Positions 1 to 9,721 of a stretch of DNA of 64,000 nucleotides are shown here, one piece after another. The position numbers and the translations under genes were made by a program. Location of the stretch: the NCBI GenBank assembly GCA_035293945.1, contig DATGLV010000019.1, positions 1 through 64,000 on the forward strand, given 5' to 3'. Positions within the stretch are counted from its first letter, which is position 1, and each line of letters starts with the position of its first letter. The notes beneath the pieces are model-generated. The model worked only from the letters and a program-made list of their open reading frames with translations, was not told the origin of the DNA and ran no database searches. This stretch comes from VAZQ01 sp035293945. GTDB lineage: Bacteria > Pseudomonadota > Alphaproteobacteria > Rhizobiales > Xanthobacteraceae.

Positions 1-296
1 CAACCTCATGGCCGGGCAACCAAGTGCACCAGAGGATTAGGCGGCCATACTGCTCCCGGCGGAACCCCGCAGCCACGATACCGTGTTCATGGTCCGTGTG
101 CAGCGCCGGTTTCGGAGCTGGGGGCTCATGGTGAGGAGCGCAGGCCGTTTGGCCTGCGCGTCTCGAACCATGGCCAGAGGCTCAAGCCTGCATCCATCCT
201 TCGAGACGCCCCCTCCCTTATCCTCCCCGGCAAGCGGGGGAGGATAGGGAGGGGGCTCCTCAGGATGAGGTCCGCGTGCGGGCCCGGCTCTGAAGA
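1..296. other. Gene-free leader with palindromic repeat
   Basis: I see no convincing gene in the first 296 bases. The stretch carries a dispersed-repeat signature with three anchors in order: GAACCATGG at 165-173, TCCTTCGA near 199, and TCAGGATGAGGTC at 260-272. The first and last anchors recur in the same order and orientation at 24,215 and 24,320. A long GC-rich inverted repeat sits between them. The neighbouring cupin gene ends at 297 on the minus strand, so this is its downstream region. Confidence 0.6.
208..256. repeat. Long inverted repeat (REP-like or terminator)
   Basis: Arms at 208-228 and 236-256 are complementary over about 20 bp, with one extra T in the left arm and a 7-nt loop. 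It lies downstream of the cupin gene and could end its transcript, but no T-run follows on the minus strand. The match to the rhizobial dispersed-repeat style makes an intergenic palindrome equally likely. Confidence 0.65.
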
Positions 297-719
297 TCAC
301 GCGGGCGAAGCCAGCGGTTTGTCCTTTTCCACCACATAGGTCAGCGCAAGCGTGGTCTTCTTGTCGCTGGCTTTGCCGCCCGCATGCGGCACGGCGGTCG
401 GCACTTGGAAGCCGTCACCTGCTTTCAACATCAAGGTCGGCTGGCCGTCGATGGGCAGCTCAAGAGAGCCTTCGACCACGTAGCCGGACTCGATGCCCGG
501 ATGGGTGTGGCGGGGAATGACGGCTCCCGCCTCGATCCCCACCTCCATGTTGATCGTCACATATCCGGCTGCCGGCCCATCCATCTGCGATTTGATCTTT
601 CGGGTGATCCCGCCGTTTGCAGGCGGCGCATTTTGCGCCGATGCCCCGCTGGCAATGAAGTCGGTAACCGCGCATATCGCGCAGGTCGCAAAGCCGGTGA
701 AACCGCGTCGTGTCAGCAT
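297..719 (-). CDS. Secreted cupin-domain protein
   Basis: This 140-residue protein has an N-terminal export signal beginning MLTRRGF with cleavage probably after ASA near residue 28. The RRGF pair is Tat-like. A single cupin fold follows. Motif 1 reads HTHPGIESGYVVEG, giving the expected His, His and Glu metal ligands, and the second motif supplies PHAGG with the third His. Small exported cupins of this type are common in rhizobia, but their substrates are mostly unknown. It is a single gene, transcribed away from the ABC transporter gene's 3' end with an 84-bp gap. The fold is clear; the function is not. Confidence 0.8.
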   Translation of the reverse strand: MLTRRGFTGFATCAICAVTDFIASGASAQNAPPANGGITRKIKSQMDGPAAGYVTINMEVGIEAGAVIPRHTHPGIESGYVVEGSLELPIDGQPTLMLKAGDGFQVPTAVPHAGGKASDKKTTLALTYVVEKDKPLASPA

Positions 720-803
720 GGTCGCCCCTCTCCCCTCTGGCGCATGTCCTCGTCGGAAAACCGGAATCCAGTTTTTCGGAACATGCGTGAAAGAAACACA
801 AGC

Positions 804-2948
804 TTATTCCGCGGCCTCGACCTTGGCATCACGCGGGGTGAACTTTCCGCCGACGCCTTCGGCCATGTGCAGCTGGCGCGCATGGAAGGCGGTCAGCGTC
901 GAACGATGGCCGATCGACACGATCGTGGTCCTCGGCAAGCGCTGTTTGAGCATCCTGTAAAGCTCGGCCTCGAGCTTCTCGTCCACCGCCGAGGTCGATT
1001 CATCCAGGAACAGCCAATCCGGCTTCTTGAGCAGGGCGCGTGCGATAGCGACGCGCTGTTGCTCGCCGCCGGACAGGCGCTGCGACCAGATTTCCTCGCG
1101 ATCGAGTTGGTCGGCGAGGAAGCCGATGTGCGCGTCGTCAAGCGCGCGACGGATGTCCACGTCCGCATAGGTGTCGGGACCGCCCGGATAGGAGATGGCG
1201 GCGCGCAGTGTGCCCATCGGGATATAGGGCTTCTGCGGCACCACCATTACCTCGGCGCCGTCGGGTACGTGGATGCGTCCCTCGCCGAATGGCCAGATGC
1301 CGGAGATGGCGCGGAACAGCGTCGACTTGCCGGAGCCCGAAGGACCGGCAAGCAGCGCGGTCTCGCCGGCAGCGTATGACAAGCCTTCCGCTTCGACGAT
1401 GCGCCGGCCGTCCGGCAAGGCGATTCCGATACCTTCCAACGCAACGGAGGGCGCACCGGCGCGTGCCGGCAGCCGTATCGGACCGGCAGCGGCCATTCCC
1501 TTGGCGCGCTCGATCGCTTCGGTAAACGAAGTCAAGCGGTTGACCACCGCCTTGAATGTGGCGAGCGAGGAGTAATAGTTGACGAAGAAATTGAGCGAGC
1601 TGTCCACACGTCCAAAGGCGCTGGCTGTCTGCGTCATCACTCCGAGCTGAATCTTGCCCGCGAAATAGAACGGGGCCGCCACGATGTAAGGAATGTAAGG
1701 CGAGATCTGACCATAGAAGCTGATGAACGCCGTCAGCCATTTGCGCACCCGGACAAGGTCCAGAAAGTTGCGGATGATCGAGCCGAACCGCCCCCTCAAG
1801 ACGGTTTGCTCAGTGCGCTCGCCGGACAGAAGCGCCACCTGCTCTGAGTATTCGCGCAGGCGTGCCAGCGAGAAGCGGAAATTCGCCTCGACCCGCTGCT
1901 TGTCGAAGAACAGCCGGATCAGTGGCCGGCCGATCCAGTGCGTGACCAAAGTTCCAATTGTTGCATAGACCAATGCGACCCAGAACAGAAATCCTGGTAC
2001 GCGGATGTCGGTTCCGGGCAGCGTGAAATTCTCCGAGATGACCCACAGGATGACCACGAAGGCCGTCAGCGAGGACAAGGTCGAGATCAACGCGATCGAG
2101 TAGGAGTAGATGCCGTAGCCGCCGACGCCGCCGAAGCTGTCGGTGCCGCCGTCGATGAAGCGGTTGATGTCCTCGGAGATGCGCTGGTCAGGATTGTCGG
2201 TCTGCGAGCCCACCAGCGACATACGATAATGGGCGTGGCCGCCAAGCCAATTAGTGACGAAATGATCGGTGAGCCATCGCCGCCAGCGAATCACCAGCAT
2301 GGATTGAACGACGAATTCTATCACACCACTGGTGATGAAGACGATCGCCCAAGGCGTGAATACGAACAACAACAAGTTCCAAAACGCAGCCTCATCCTTA
2401 TTCTGGATGGCATTGAACCAGTCGCGGCCAAAGAAGCTGAGCTTGACCGAAATGCCGACCTGGGCCTGATTGAGCAGCACCAGGAACACCACCATGGCTA
2501 CCGCGATGCGGCGCTCCACCGCCTCATAGGGAGGGAGTGGCCAGATGCGGGCCCGGCCACGCTCGGTCGTCTGGTAGTAGAGATCGGCAATGCGCGTGAT
2601 CTGCCGAACCACCCCGAGATGCGAGATCAGATAGATCAGTATGGAGAAAACCGCGACTGTGATCGAAAACGGCTCGAGAGACGCTTCGGGCGGTTGAAAG
2701 GCGGCAAGCGCCGCCGGCCAGACCCCAGCCTTGACGGCGATGGTCACAAGACCGACGACGACGGTCTCGATCGAGAAGATCCCGGCAAACACTTTGAGAT
2801 AGCTGGAAATGTCTGCCGAAAGAAATGTGGTGGCCGCGCAGATGAGCGCGGCAATGCCGAGGCCGACCTCCCAGTAGTCGCCGGATTCGACCCCCAGCAC
2901 CAAGGCAAGAAGGCCAACCGCCGCAACGCCGAAGCTCAATGCTCGCAT
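804..2948 (-). CDS. ABC transporter, fused permease and ATPase (SbmA/YddA-like)
   Basis: The 714-residue protein joins a membrane domain and an ATPase in one chain, as in the ABC_membrane_2 family that includes YddA and the peroxisomal ABCD transporters. About 110 extra N-terminal residues with hydrophobic helices come before the core, so it is longer than E. coli YddA. The nucleotide-binding domain has Walker A GPSGSGKST, signature LSGGEQQRVAIARALL and Walker B WLFLDEST, followed by a switch His (IGHRS). It probably works as a homodimer in the inner membrane. The substrate cannot be read from the sequence; peptides or acyl compounds are typical for relatives. It is monocistronic as far as can be seen. 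Confidence 0.88.
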   Translation of the reverse strand: MRALSFGVAAVGLLALVLGVESGDYWEVGLGIAALICAATTFLSADISSYLKVFAGIFSIETVVVGLVTIAVKAGVWPAALAAFQPPEASLEPFSITVAVFSILIYLISHLGVVRQITRIADLYYQTTERGRARIWPLPPYEAVERRIAVAMVVFLVLLNQAQVGISVKLSFFGRDWFNAIQNKDEAAFWNLLLFVFTPWAIVFITSGVIEFVVQSMLVIRWRRWLTDHFVTNWLGGHAHYRMSLVGSQTDNPDQRISEDINRFIDGGTDSFGGVGGYGIYSYSIALISTLSSLTAFVVILWVISENFTLPGTDIRVPGFLFWVALVYATIGTLVTHWIGRPLIRLFFDKQRVEANFRFSLARLREYSEQVALLSGERTEQTVLRGRFGSIIRNFLDLVRVRKWLTAFISFYGQISPYIPYIVAAPFYFAGKIQLGVMTQTASAFGRVDSSLNFFVNYYSSLATFKAVVNRLTSFTEAIERAKGMAAAGPIRLPARAGAPSVALEGIGIALPDGRRIVEAEGLSYAAGETALLAGPSGSGKSTLFRAISGIWPFGEGRIHVPDGAEVMVVPQKPYIPMGTLRAAISYPGGPDTYADVDIRRALDDAHIGFLADQLDREEIWSQRLSGGEQQRVAIARALLKKPDWLFLDESTSAVDEKLEAELYRMLKQRLPRTTIVSIGHRSTLTAFHARQLHMAEGVGGKFTPRDAKVEAAE

Positions 2949-3177
2949 GGTTGTTGTCTCATGGCTTTTGTCCCTCGGTGCTGACCGGGTCCCATTGCCG
3001 GATCAGGCAGGGACAAGGCATCGTCTAGATCATTCGGCGCAAAGGCAAGGGGAGCAAATCCGGCTTCTTTACGGCCGTGCCGATCTCGTCCGCTGCGGCA
3101 TAAGCAGCAGAAATCTGGCCTTGTGCCCGCCTAAGACGGCCGCGTACCCTTTAGCGTCCGCGCCCGGAGGAACGCCA

Positions 3178-4143
3178 ATGAAATCTATGCAATCTTGGGT
3201 GCTCCGCTGGGCACTTGTTTGCACCGGATTTGGTCCGGCAGCTGCGCTCGACTATCCCACGCGTCCCGTGCACATTATTGTCGGCTATCCGGCCGGCGGC
3301 ACGACCGACATTTTGGCGCGGCTGACCGGGCAATATCTCGCCGAGCGGCTGGGACAGCAGTTCGTGATCGACAACCGCTCGGGCGCTGGCAACAATATCG
3401 GCACCGAGGCGGTGGTGAACGCCCCTGCGGACGGCTACACGCTGCTGCTGGTCAATCCGGCCAATGCGATCAACGCCACGCTCTATAAGAACCTTCCCTT
3501 CAGCTTCATCAGCGACATCGCTCCGGTCGCCGGCATCATCCGGGTCCCCAACGTCATGGAGGTGAACCCCGCGGTGCCGGCAAAAACCGTGTCTGAGTTC
3601 ATCGCCTACGCAAAGGCAAATCCCGGCAAGGTCAACATGGCGTCCTCCGGCAACGGGACCTCGATCCACGTTTCGGGCGAGCTGTTCAAGATGATGGCGC
3701 ATGTCGACATGGTGCATGTGCCATATCGCGGCTCGGCGCCGGCGCTGACCGACCTGATGGGTGGGCAGGTGCAGGTCATGTTCGACAACATGCCGTCCTC
3801 GATCCAGTACCTGAAGGCAGGCAAGCTGCGCCCGCTCGCGGTCACCACCGCCATGCCTTCCGAGGCTTTGCCGGGCGTGCCGACGGTGGCCGAGACTGTG
3901 CCGGGCTACGAGGCGAGCGCCTGGTTCGGCCTCGGTGCCCCCAAGGGCACGCCCAAGGAGATCATCAACAAGCTCAACGCCGTGGTGAATGCGGGTCTCG
4001 CCGATCAGAACCTCAAGGCGCGGCTCGCCGATCTCGGCGGCAGCGTGCTTCCCGGGACGCCTGAGGAATTCGGCGCGCTCATCGCCGCAGAAACCGAGAA
4101 ATGGGCCAAGGTGGTGATATTCTCCGGCGCCCGGGCGGATTAG
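3178..4143 (+). CDS. Bug-family periplasmic solute receptor
   Basis: The 321-residue protein is a tripartite tricarboxylate transporter (TctC/Bug) receptor. The start at 3178 is set by a strong GGAGG five bases upstream; a longer reading from 2947 lacks one. A signal peptide ends near the AALDYP junction. The family's typical features follow: YPTRPVHIIVGYPAGG near the mature N-terminus, NRSGAGNNIGTEAV, and a C-terminal GTPEEFGALIAAETEKW. It delivers small carboxylates or similar solutes to a TctAB permease, but no permease gene is present here. Such orphan receptors are abundant in Bradyrhizobiaceae and Xanthobacteraceae. The ligand is unknown. Confidence 0.9.
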   Translation: MKSMQSWVLRWALVCTGFGPAAALDYPTRPVHIIVGYPAGGTTDILARLTGQYLAERLGQQFVIDNRSGAGNNIGTEAVVNAPADGYTLLLVNPANAINATLYKNLPFSFISDIAPVAGIIRVPNVMEVNPAVPAKTVSEFIAYAKANPGKVNMASSGNGTSIHVSGELFKMMAHVDMVHVPYRGSAPALTDLMGGQVQVMFDNMPSSIQYLKAGKLRPLAVTTAMPSEALPGVPTVAETVPGYEASAWFGLGAPKGTPKEIINKLNAVVNAGLADQNLKARLADLGGSVLPGTPEEFGALIAAETEKWAKVVIFSGARAD

Positions 4144-4382
4144 CTCTGCGGTCTTAATCTGGATAAATTGAAACCAGCTTGCCTCGCCCCTCCTTCTAAA
4201 GGGGGAGGGTGGCGCCGAAGGAGGTGGGGGTTCGCCCCAAGACTTGGGTTTTGTTGCATGACCCCCCATCCGACCTGCTGCATAAGCGCGTTCACGGGCG
4301 TCTTTTGAAACGCCATGGGTCGATCTCCACCTTGCAGGGGAAGGTAAACAAAGCAGCGCGCACTCACCTTTACGGCGTTTGA

Positions 4383-5018
4383 ATGCATTCCTTTCTCTCC
4401 GAGGTGACCGATCTAATTGCCCTGCATCCGGACTATGCGGCCTGGGCGGTGTTCCTGCTTGCCTTCTCGGAGGCGATACCGGTCATCGGCACGGTGGTTC
4501 CTGGCTCTACGCTTGTGGTCGCGGTGAGCGCGCTCGCGCTTGATGCGCAGATGAGCGCCTGGGTCTTGATCACCGCTGCGACGCTCGGCGCAATCATGGG
4601 CGATGGTGCGGCGTTCTGGCTCGGGCTCTCCTGCCACCGGCAGATTCTCGAGCGCTGGCCGCTCAACCGCTTCCCGCGCCTCATCGCGACCAGCCAAGCC
4701 TTCTTCGATCGCTATGGCGGAGCGAGCGTGTTCCTGGCGCGCTTCACCGCAGTGGTGCGCGCCTTCGTGCCGCTGATCGCCGGCATCGTGCAGATGCCGG
4801 CGCGCCAATTTTATTTGGCGAATATCCTCTCCGCCATTGTCTGGGCGCTGGCGCATGTTTTCCCGGGCGTGGCGTTCGGTTTCCTTGCCCGACATGCCGG
4901 GGCGCACCGGGAATATATCTTCATCCTCGCCATCGCCGCCATGATCGTGGTGATCGCAATCGAGCGCCTGGCGAGCTATTGGCTCAGGTGGAGGCGCAAG
5001 GGCGGCTCCTCATCTTGA
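4383..5018 (+). CDS. DedA-family membrane protein
   Basis: This 211-residue integral membrane protein has the DedA/VTT pattern: a hydrophobic N-terminal segment with FSEAIPVIGTVVPGST, a middle segment with the GA-x-x-GD-x-x-x-FWLG motif (GAIMGDGAAFWLGLSC), and the FxARFTAVVRAFVPLIAG signature near residues 118-135. The C-terminal helix ends in a basic tail. Members act in membrane homeostasis, in several cases as lipid or undecaprenyl-phosphate flippases. The upstream gap (4144-4382) contains a short CCCTCC/GGAGGG palindrome of the type seen elsewhere in the window. The family is clear; the specific role is not. Confidence 0.85.
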   Translation: MHSFLSEVTDLIALHPDYAAWAVFLLAFSEAIPVIGTVVPGSTLVVAVSALALDAQMSAWVLITAATLGAIMGDGAAFWLGLSCHRQILERWPLNRFPRLIATSQAFFDRYGGASVFLARFTAVVRAFVPLIAGIVQMPARQFYLANILSAIVWALAHVFPGVAFGFLARHAGAHREYIFILAIAAMIVVIAIERLASYWLRWRRKGGSSS

Positions 5019-5072
5019 AGGAGGAGGATGCACCCCGCTGTGCGGGAAACGCGAAATTGAGCGCACGTGGGT

Positions 5073-6341
5073 TCATGTCGCCACATCGGCCTCCGCGCTG
5101 CGACCGGTGGCGAGAGCAAGTGAGGCGAGACTTGCGGCGCGCACTGCCGCATCCTTGGCGACTGATCGGCTCGGCGATGACATCAGGAACTGCACGAGCT
5201 CATCGGGCGGCATCGGCTCGGCAAAAAGGAAGCCTTGGGCCATGTCGCAGCCCATTTCGATCAGCGCATGCAAGTCGACGGCGTCCTCGACGGCCTCGGC
5301 GGATACGCAAGCCCCGAATTCGTGTCCGAGCTCCACCACGGTTCGGCAAAGCCTGCGCTTCTGCTTGTCGGACGAGCAGCCTTGCACGAACTTTCCGTCG
5401 AGCTTCAGCTCGCCGAGAGGAGCTTCGGTCAGCCGCCAAAGCCAGCCATAGTTGGAGCCAAAATCGTCGATTGACAGCGCGACATTGTCGATCCGCAGCT
5501 GGGTCGCGAGCTCGCGCACCGTGTCGGGATTGTTGATTGCCTGGCTTTCGGTCATCTCGAGAATGAGGCCCGGAAAGCGCTCATCCTGAGGCAAGGCGGC
5601 ACGAACGAAGGGCACGAATTCCCCTGAGCTCACGGCCGTAACCGGCACGTTGACAGCCATCTTCAGGGTCAAATCGGCTCGCACGAACTCGCGCCAATCG
5701 AGCATCACGCGCTTGAGAACGGCTTTCGCCAAGCTGAGATGCAGTGGATCGTCGGGGGGCGGGAGAAATTGTGCGGGCCGGAGAACACCATGGGCCGGAT
5801 GCCGCATCCTCACCAGGGCCTCGGCGCCGCAAACGCTCAGGGATCTGAGATCGAACTTGGGCTGGTACCACACTTCCAGCCACCTGTTCCCCAGCGCCTC
5901 CTTGAAATCGATCTTGAGCGAATCTTCGGGAGCCGGCAGCGACGGTCTTGCTTTGCTTTCAAGAGGCGCCTGGTCGAGGAGTTTCAGGATCGTATTGAAT
6001 TGATGGATGCGAAATGGCTTTTGCAGCGAGGGCAGCATGCGCAGGCCCCGTCGGGCGCCGATCCGCTCGGCATCCGACAGGATCTCCCCGGAATGACCGC
6101 TGATCAGAACGACGTGTCCTTTGTAGGGGAGGCGTTCGAGCCGCCTCATGATGTCGATGGCGTCGACCCTGCCCAAGGCCAGATCCAGAATGATCAAATC
6201 AGGGTTTGAGTTCGTGACCTCGGCAAGGAACGGCGCGGCGGCGGTGAACTCTCGCGCCATGAGGCCGCTGGCCCTCGCCATGCGCGCCAACATGGCGGCT
6301 ACCTGCCGATCGTCGTCGAGGATGCAAACAGACCTTTTCAT
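5073..6341 (-). CDS. Response regulator with EAL domain
   Basis: The 422-residue protein has an N-terminal receiver domain (phosphoacceptor Asp53 in ILDLALG, acidic pocket DDD near residue 9) and a C-terminal EAL domain for cyclic-di-GMP breakdown. The start at 6341 follows GGAAGA. A reading 15 codons longer has no ribosome site. In the EAL domain the catalytic signatures are close to consensus: AEALVR, EMTES, SIDDFGSNYG, LKLDG, and AQGFLFAEPM. EGVE is changed to EAVE, which leaves the Glu. Activity is likely but not certain. It lies 160 bp downstream of the hybrid histidine kinase on the same strand and is the likely output of that kinase. Confidence 0.85.
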   Translation of the reverse strand: MKRSVCILDDDRQVAAMLARMARASGLMAREFTAAAPFLAEVTNSNPDLIILDLALGRVDAIDIMRRLERLPYKGHVVLISGHSGEILSDAERIGARRGLRMLPSLQKPFRIHQFNTILKLLDQAPLESKARPSLPAPEDSLKIDFKEALGNRWLEVWYQPKFDLRSLSVCGAEALVRMRHPAHGVLRPAQFLPPPDDPLHLSLAKAVLKRVMLDWREFVRADLTLKMAVNVPVTAVSSGEFVPFVRAALPQDERFPGLILEMTESQAINNPDTVRELATQLRIDNVALSIDDFGSNYGWLWRLTEAPLGELKLDGKFVQGCSSDKQKRRLCRTVVELGHEFGACVSAEAVEDAVDLHALIEMGCDMAQGFLFAEPMPPDELVQFLMSSPSRSVAKDAAVRAASLASLALATGRSAEADVAT

Positions 6342-6501
6342 TTGTGCTCTTCCGCAAAGCTGATGCCACCCTTTCCCTCCCGGCAATGTGGACGGCGGAG
6401 AGCTAGACTCGCGTTAAGGCGCCCGCGAAGGATCGATGCAATTGTGCTGAAATTTGTGGCTCGGGCTCCATACCCGGGTAAGGAGCCATGCGTAACGGCT
6501 C

Positions 6502-9399
6502 TCACGCCGATCGCGCGCAATATCGTGCCAATGACTCGCGGACCTCGCGCAGCTTCGGCGGCTTGCCGAGCACGCAATCCACATGCTGGGGAACGCCCTC
6601 ATCGGACAACAGCCGCTCGCCCCAGCCGGTCAGCAGGATGATGGGCGTGGATGGGGAGATCTCCTTTATGGCGGCGGCAACGCGTCGGCCGTCGACGTTC
6701 GGCATCCCGAGATCGGTAATGACGGCCGCGAAAGCCTCGCCACGCTCTTGCGCGGCACGAAACGCGGCAATTCCCGCCGCGCCGCCGCCCGCGGTGACCA
6801 CAACGTGCCCATCGTTCTCCAGGATGTGGCACAGCGATCGGAGCACCAGCGGATCGTCATCGACGACGAGCAGCCGCAGCCGTCGCGAAAGGGCCACGGG
6901 CGCGACCGGGGCTTCCGCGCTGTCTTCGGGCATCGCGCTGGGCGGAAAGCTCAAGCGGACGACGGTTCCTTTGCCGAGCGCGCTCTCGATATCGACCTCT
7001 CCGCCGTGTCGTTGAACGACTCCATAGACCATGGCCAAGCCGAGGCCGGTTCCGCGCTCGCCCTTGGTGGTGAAGAACGGTTCCAGGCACCGGCGCCGCG
7101 CCTCCTCGTCCATGCCGATCCCGTCGTCCACCACCTCGACCTGAGCTCCGCCGGAGCCCGGGCGGAGCGCGGCGCTCGTGCGAATCACGATCGTGCCGCC
7201 GTTCGGCAGCGCATCGACGCTGTTCAGGATCAGATTGATGAGAGCCTCGCGAACTTCGGCTTCGACGCCCATGATCTGGGGGAGGCCAGGCGCGAGCTCG
7301 GTGCGCAGCCTGACCACGATGCCGCGCTGCATCGGCATGTCGCTCCAGCGCGCGCGGGTCAGGTCCGCTACTTGCGGGATCAGGTCGTTCAAGTCGATCG
7401 GCGCGAGGTTGAGCTGCGGCTCGCGCTGCCGGTAGAATTCCCGCATTCGCGCCACTGTATGCGCCACGTCATCGACGGCGCGCTGGACGATCTCCAGGTA
7501 TCCACGCGCCTCCGCCGGAAGCCCGGCTTCCGCCTGCAGCATAGTATCGATGTATAATGCGACCGGCGTCAGCGCGTTGTTGATGTCGTGGGCGATGCCA
7601 CCCGCCATCTGACCAAGCGCACGCAGGCGTTCCTGCTGCATCATGGCTTGCTGGGTCTGCCGCAAATCATCGTAGGCGCTCTGCAGCGCGCCATAAAGTT
7701 GCGCCTGATGCGCGGCAAGCGCGACGTGCTCGCTCAGCTGCCGCAGAAACTCGCACTCGCCGCTGCTGAAGCTGCTCGCCTGGATGCGCGCGGTGATCAG
7801 CACCCCGAACACCTGGCTCTCGACCTGCAGCGGTGCCACGACCAGGGACCGCAGGCCGCCGCGTGCGAGCCGACGCGGAAACGGGTAATCGATCTCACCG
7901 ATATCGGGTTCATAGACGACGTTTCCGCGTACGCAGCGTGAAAGGCCGTTTTCATCGATGTCGATGCGGGCTCGCTCGGACATGGCGAGGCCGAGCGCGA
8001 GCGCGCCGCTCTTCATTCCGACGCGGGCGACCGTCAGTGCTTGATCCACCTTGTCATAAAGGCAGATGCAGGCAAAATCGACCGGGAGCTGGTCTTCCAG
8101 GCTGCGCACCGCCACCTGGAAAATGCTGTTGAGGTCCTGGCGCTCGCCGATCGCGCGCGTGATTTGCTGCAGCAGGCTGAGCCGCTCGAGCTGCGCCTGG
8201 GCCCTCTGCTCGGCTTGGCGGCGGACCATGATCTCGGCTTCCAGGCTCTTGTTGACGGCTTCGAGCTGGACGCTGCGATCACGGACCTCGGCTTCACTGC
8301 GGCTGCGTTGTTGCTCGGCGACACGAAGAGCCTGGGCGACATCGTCGGCCTCTCGCAATCCGGTCGCGGGCGGATCGAGCACGATGCGCCGGTCGGCAGC
8401 GGTGGCAAGGCGGCGCAGCACCGTCATCGGTCCGGTAATCTGTCGCGACACCATCAGAGCAAGCGTCAGGCCGATCAGCAGCGCCGCGACCACGGCGACC
8501 AGATCGCGCAGGGCCGCCTGCACGGTCGGTGTCGTCAGCTCGGAAAGCGGCACGCCGATGGCGACCGCCCAACCGAATGGGTCGATGTGGCTGAAGGCAG
8601 AGACCAGCTCGACCGCGTCCCGCGAAGTGCTCACCAGGGTGCCTTCACGCTCGAGCATCATGCGCTGCAGGAGCGCCGGCCCGGCCTTCTGGCCGACAAG
8701 TCGTTCCGGATTCGGAGTCCGCGCGACGTTGACCCCCTGCCGATCGAAGACCGACATCACCCAGCTTGCCGGAATCTCCGCGTGGTTGATAACCGACGCA
8801 AACGCATCGAGTCGGGGATTCATCGACAGCACCAAGCCGACCTTCCCGTCCGCGTTCATGACCGGCACGTCGATTGCGACCGAGGGGCCGCCGCTCACGG
8901 CGCCCACGAACACGTCCGACACCATGGGCTGTCCGGTCGCGAAGACCTGCCTGGTCCATTCGAGATTCCGCCGGCGGCGCAACGTGGCGTCGGGTGGCAG
9001 TCGTGTATTCACCAATTGCTGGCCGTCCGGCCTGATGAGCAGGATGAACGAGCCGGGAAAATGTTGCGCGATAACGGTCTCGGCCTGCGCACGGAAGCCG
9101 GTGAGGTCGCCTTCACTCAGCCGGCGAGAAAGCGCGAGAACCTGCAGGGCGGCGATGCGTGCCTTGAGCTCGCCGGCGACAGCCAACGATATGCCCCGCG
9201 TCAGGGATAAAGAATCTTCGGAGGATTTCGTGATCCTGTCACGGTACTCGAAATACTGCCGGCCCAGAACAAAGACAATGAGCGGAGCCAGGCTTGCGAC
9301 GACGACCAGAAACAGGCGGGTCCCGAGCGACAGGCGACGCCATCCGGTCGGCTTCCTGCTGCCGACATTCGCCGCCAGCAATGTTTCTGTGCCTTGCAT
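6502..9399 (-). CDS. Hybrid sensor histidine kinase/response regulator
   Basis: This is a 965-residue membrane sensor. In order it has a transmembrane helix near residues 26-46, an extracytoplasmic Cache-like domain, a second helix near 293-312, a HAMP-like segment (QITGPMTVLRRLA), a coiled coil, a GAF-like domain, a HisKA box with His604 in GGIAHDINNAL, a HATPase with GIGMDEEARRR and GTGLGLAMVYG, and a C-terminal receiver with Asp896 in VITDLGMPNVDG. It should autophosphorylate at His604 and pass phosphate to its own receiver, and perhaps to the REC-EAL protein encoded just downstream. The signal is unknown. Confidence 0.9.
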   Translation of the reverse strand: MQGTETLLAANVGSRKPTGWRRLSLGTRLFLVVVASLAPLIVFVLGRQYFEYRDRITKSSEDSLSLTRGISLAVAGELKARIAALQVLALSRRLSEGDLTGFRAQAETVIAQHFPGSFILLIRPDGQQLVNTRLPPDATLRRRRNLEWTRQVFATGQPMVSDVFVGAVSGGPSVAIDVPVMNADGKVGLVLSMNPRLDAFASVINHAEIPASWVMSVFDRQGVNVARTPNPERLVGQKAGPALLQRMMLEREGTLVSTSRDAVELVSAFSHIDPFGWAVAIGVPLSELTTPTVQAALRDLVAVVAALLIGLTLALMVSRQITGPMTVLRRLATAADRRIVLDPPATGLREADDVAQALRVAEQQRSRSEAEVRDRSVQLEAVNKSLEAEIMVRRQAEQRAQAQLERLSLLQQITRAIGERQDLNSIFQVAVRSLEDQLPVDFACICLYDKVDQALTVARVGMKSGALALGLAMSERARIDIDENGLSRCVRGNVVYEPDIGEIDYPFPRRLARGGLRSLVVAPLQVESQVFGVLITARIQASSFSSGECEFLRQLSEHVALAAHQAQLYGALQSAYDDLRQTQQAMMQQERLRALGQMAGGIAHDINNALTPVALYIDTMLQAEAGLPAEARGYLEIVQRAVDDVAHTVARMREFYRQREPQLNLAPIDLNDLIPQVADLTRARWSDMPMQRGIVVRLRTELAPGLPQIMGVEAEVREALINLILNSVDALPNGGTIVIRTSAALRPGSGGAQVEVVDDGIGMDEEARRRCLEPFFTTKGERGTGLGLAMVYGVVQRHGGEVDIESALGKGTVVRLSFPPSAMPEDSAEAPVAPVALSRRLRLLVVDDDPLVLRSLCHILENDGHVVVTAGGGAAGIAAFRAAQERGEAFAAVITDLGMPNVDGRRVAAAIKEISPSTPIILLTGWGERLLSDEGVPQHVDCVLGKPPKLREVRESLARYCARSA

Positions 9400-9721
9400 C
9401 TGATTTCGGTCCGAGGCAGCCGGAACGGCTTATTCAGATTCCGCGGGACATCCTCGCGTAACACATGGGCCACACGCCTTTTCGCCTCTCATTGCAGCAG
9501 ACGGTAAAATTGCAGCAAACTGTAAAGAATTTTCATCCCGGAGAACGCACGCAATTCAATAGCTGCTTAGCGCACGATCTCGGGAGCCCACGCCCGCAGT
9601 CGCTGCAATCGGTTAGGATTTGCTGAAAAAGCTCCGCGCTGGGGGACCATGTGGGAGGGGCAATCGAAGCGGGACGGCGCGAAGAAGGAGCCGTCCCGCT
9701 CTGGACCGAGCGCCGGCGCGC
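9400..9721. other. Gap with kinase promoter region
   Basis: This 322-bp gap lies between the start of the histidine kinase gene and the end of the PQQ dehydrogenase gene, both on the minus strand. It should contain the kinase promoter. A strong hairpin near 9669-9699 belongs to the end of the dehydrogenase gene. I see no further gene or a clear promoter consensus. Confidence 0.5.
9669..9699 (-). terminator. Hairpin after PQQ dehydrogenase gene
   Basis: GCGGGACGGC at 9669-9678 pairs perfectly with GCCGTCCCGC at 9690-9699 around an 11-nt loop. It starts 23 bp after the stop codon of the dehydrogenase gene. Only a weak T-rich stretch follows on the minus strand, so it is a probable rather than a textbook intrinsic terminator. 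Confidence 0.55.

Noticed and set aside
384..1379. Long plus-strand open frame
   Set aside because: It is antisense to the cupin and ABC transporter genes, and its composition has no recognisable domain.
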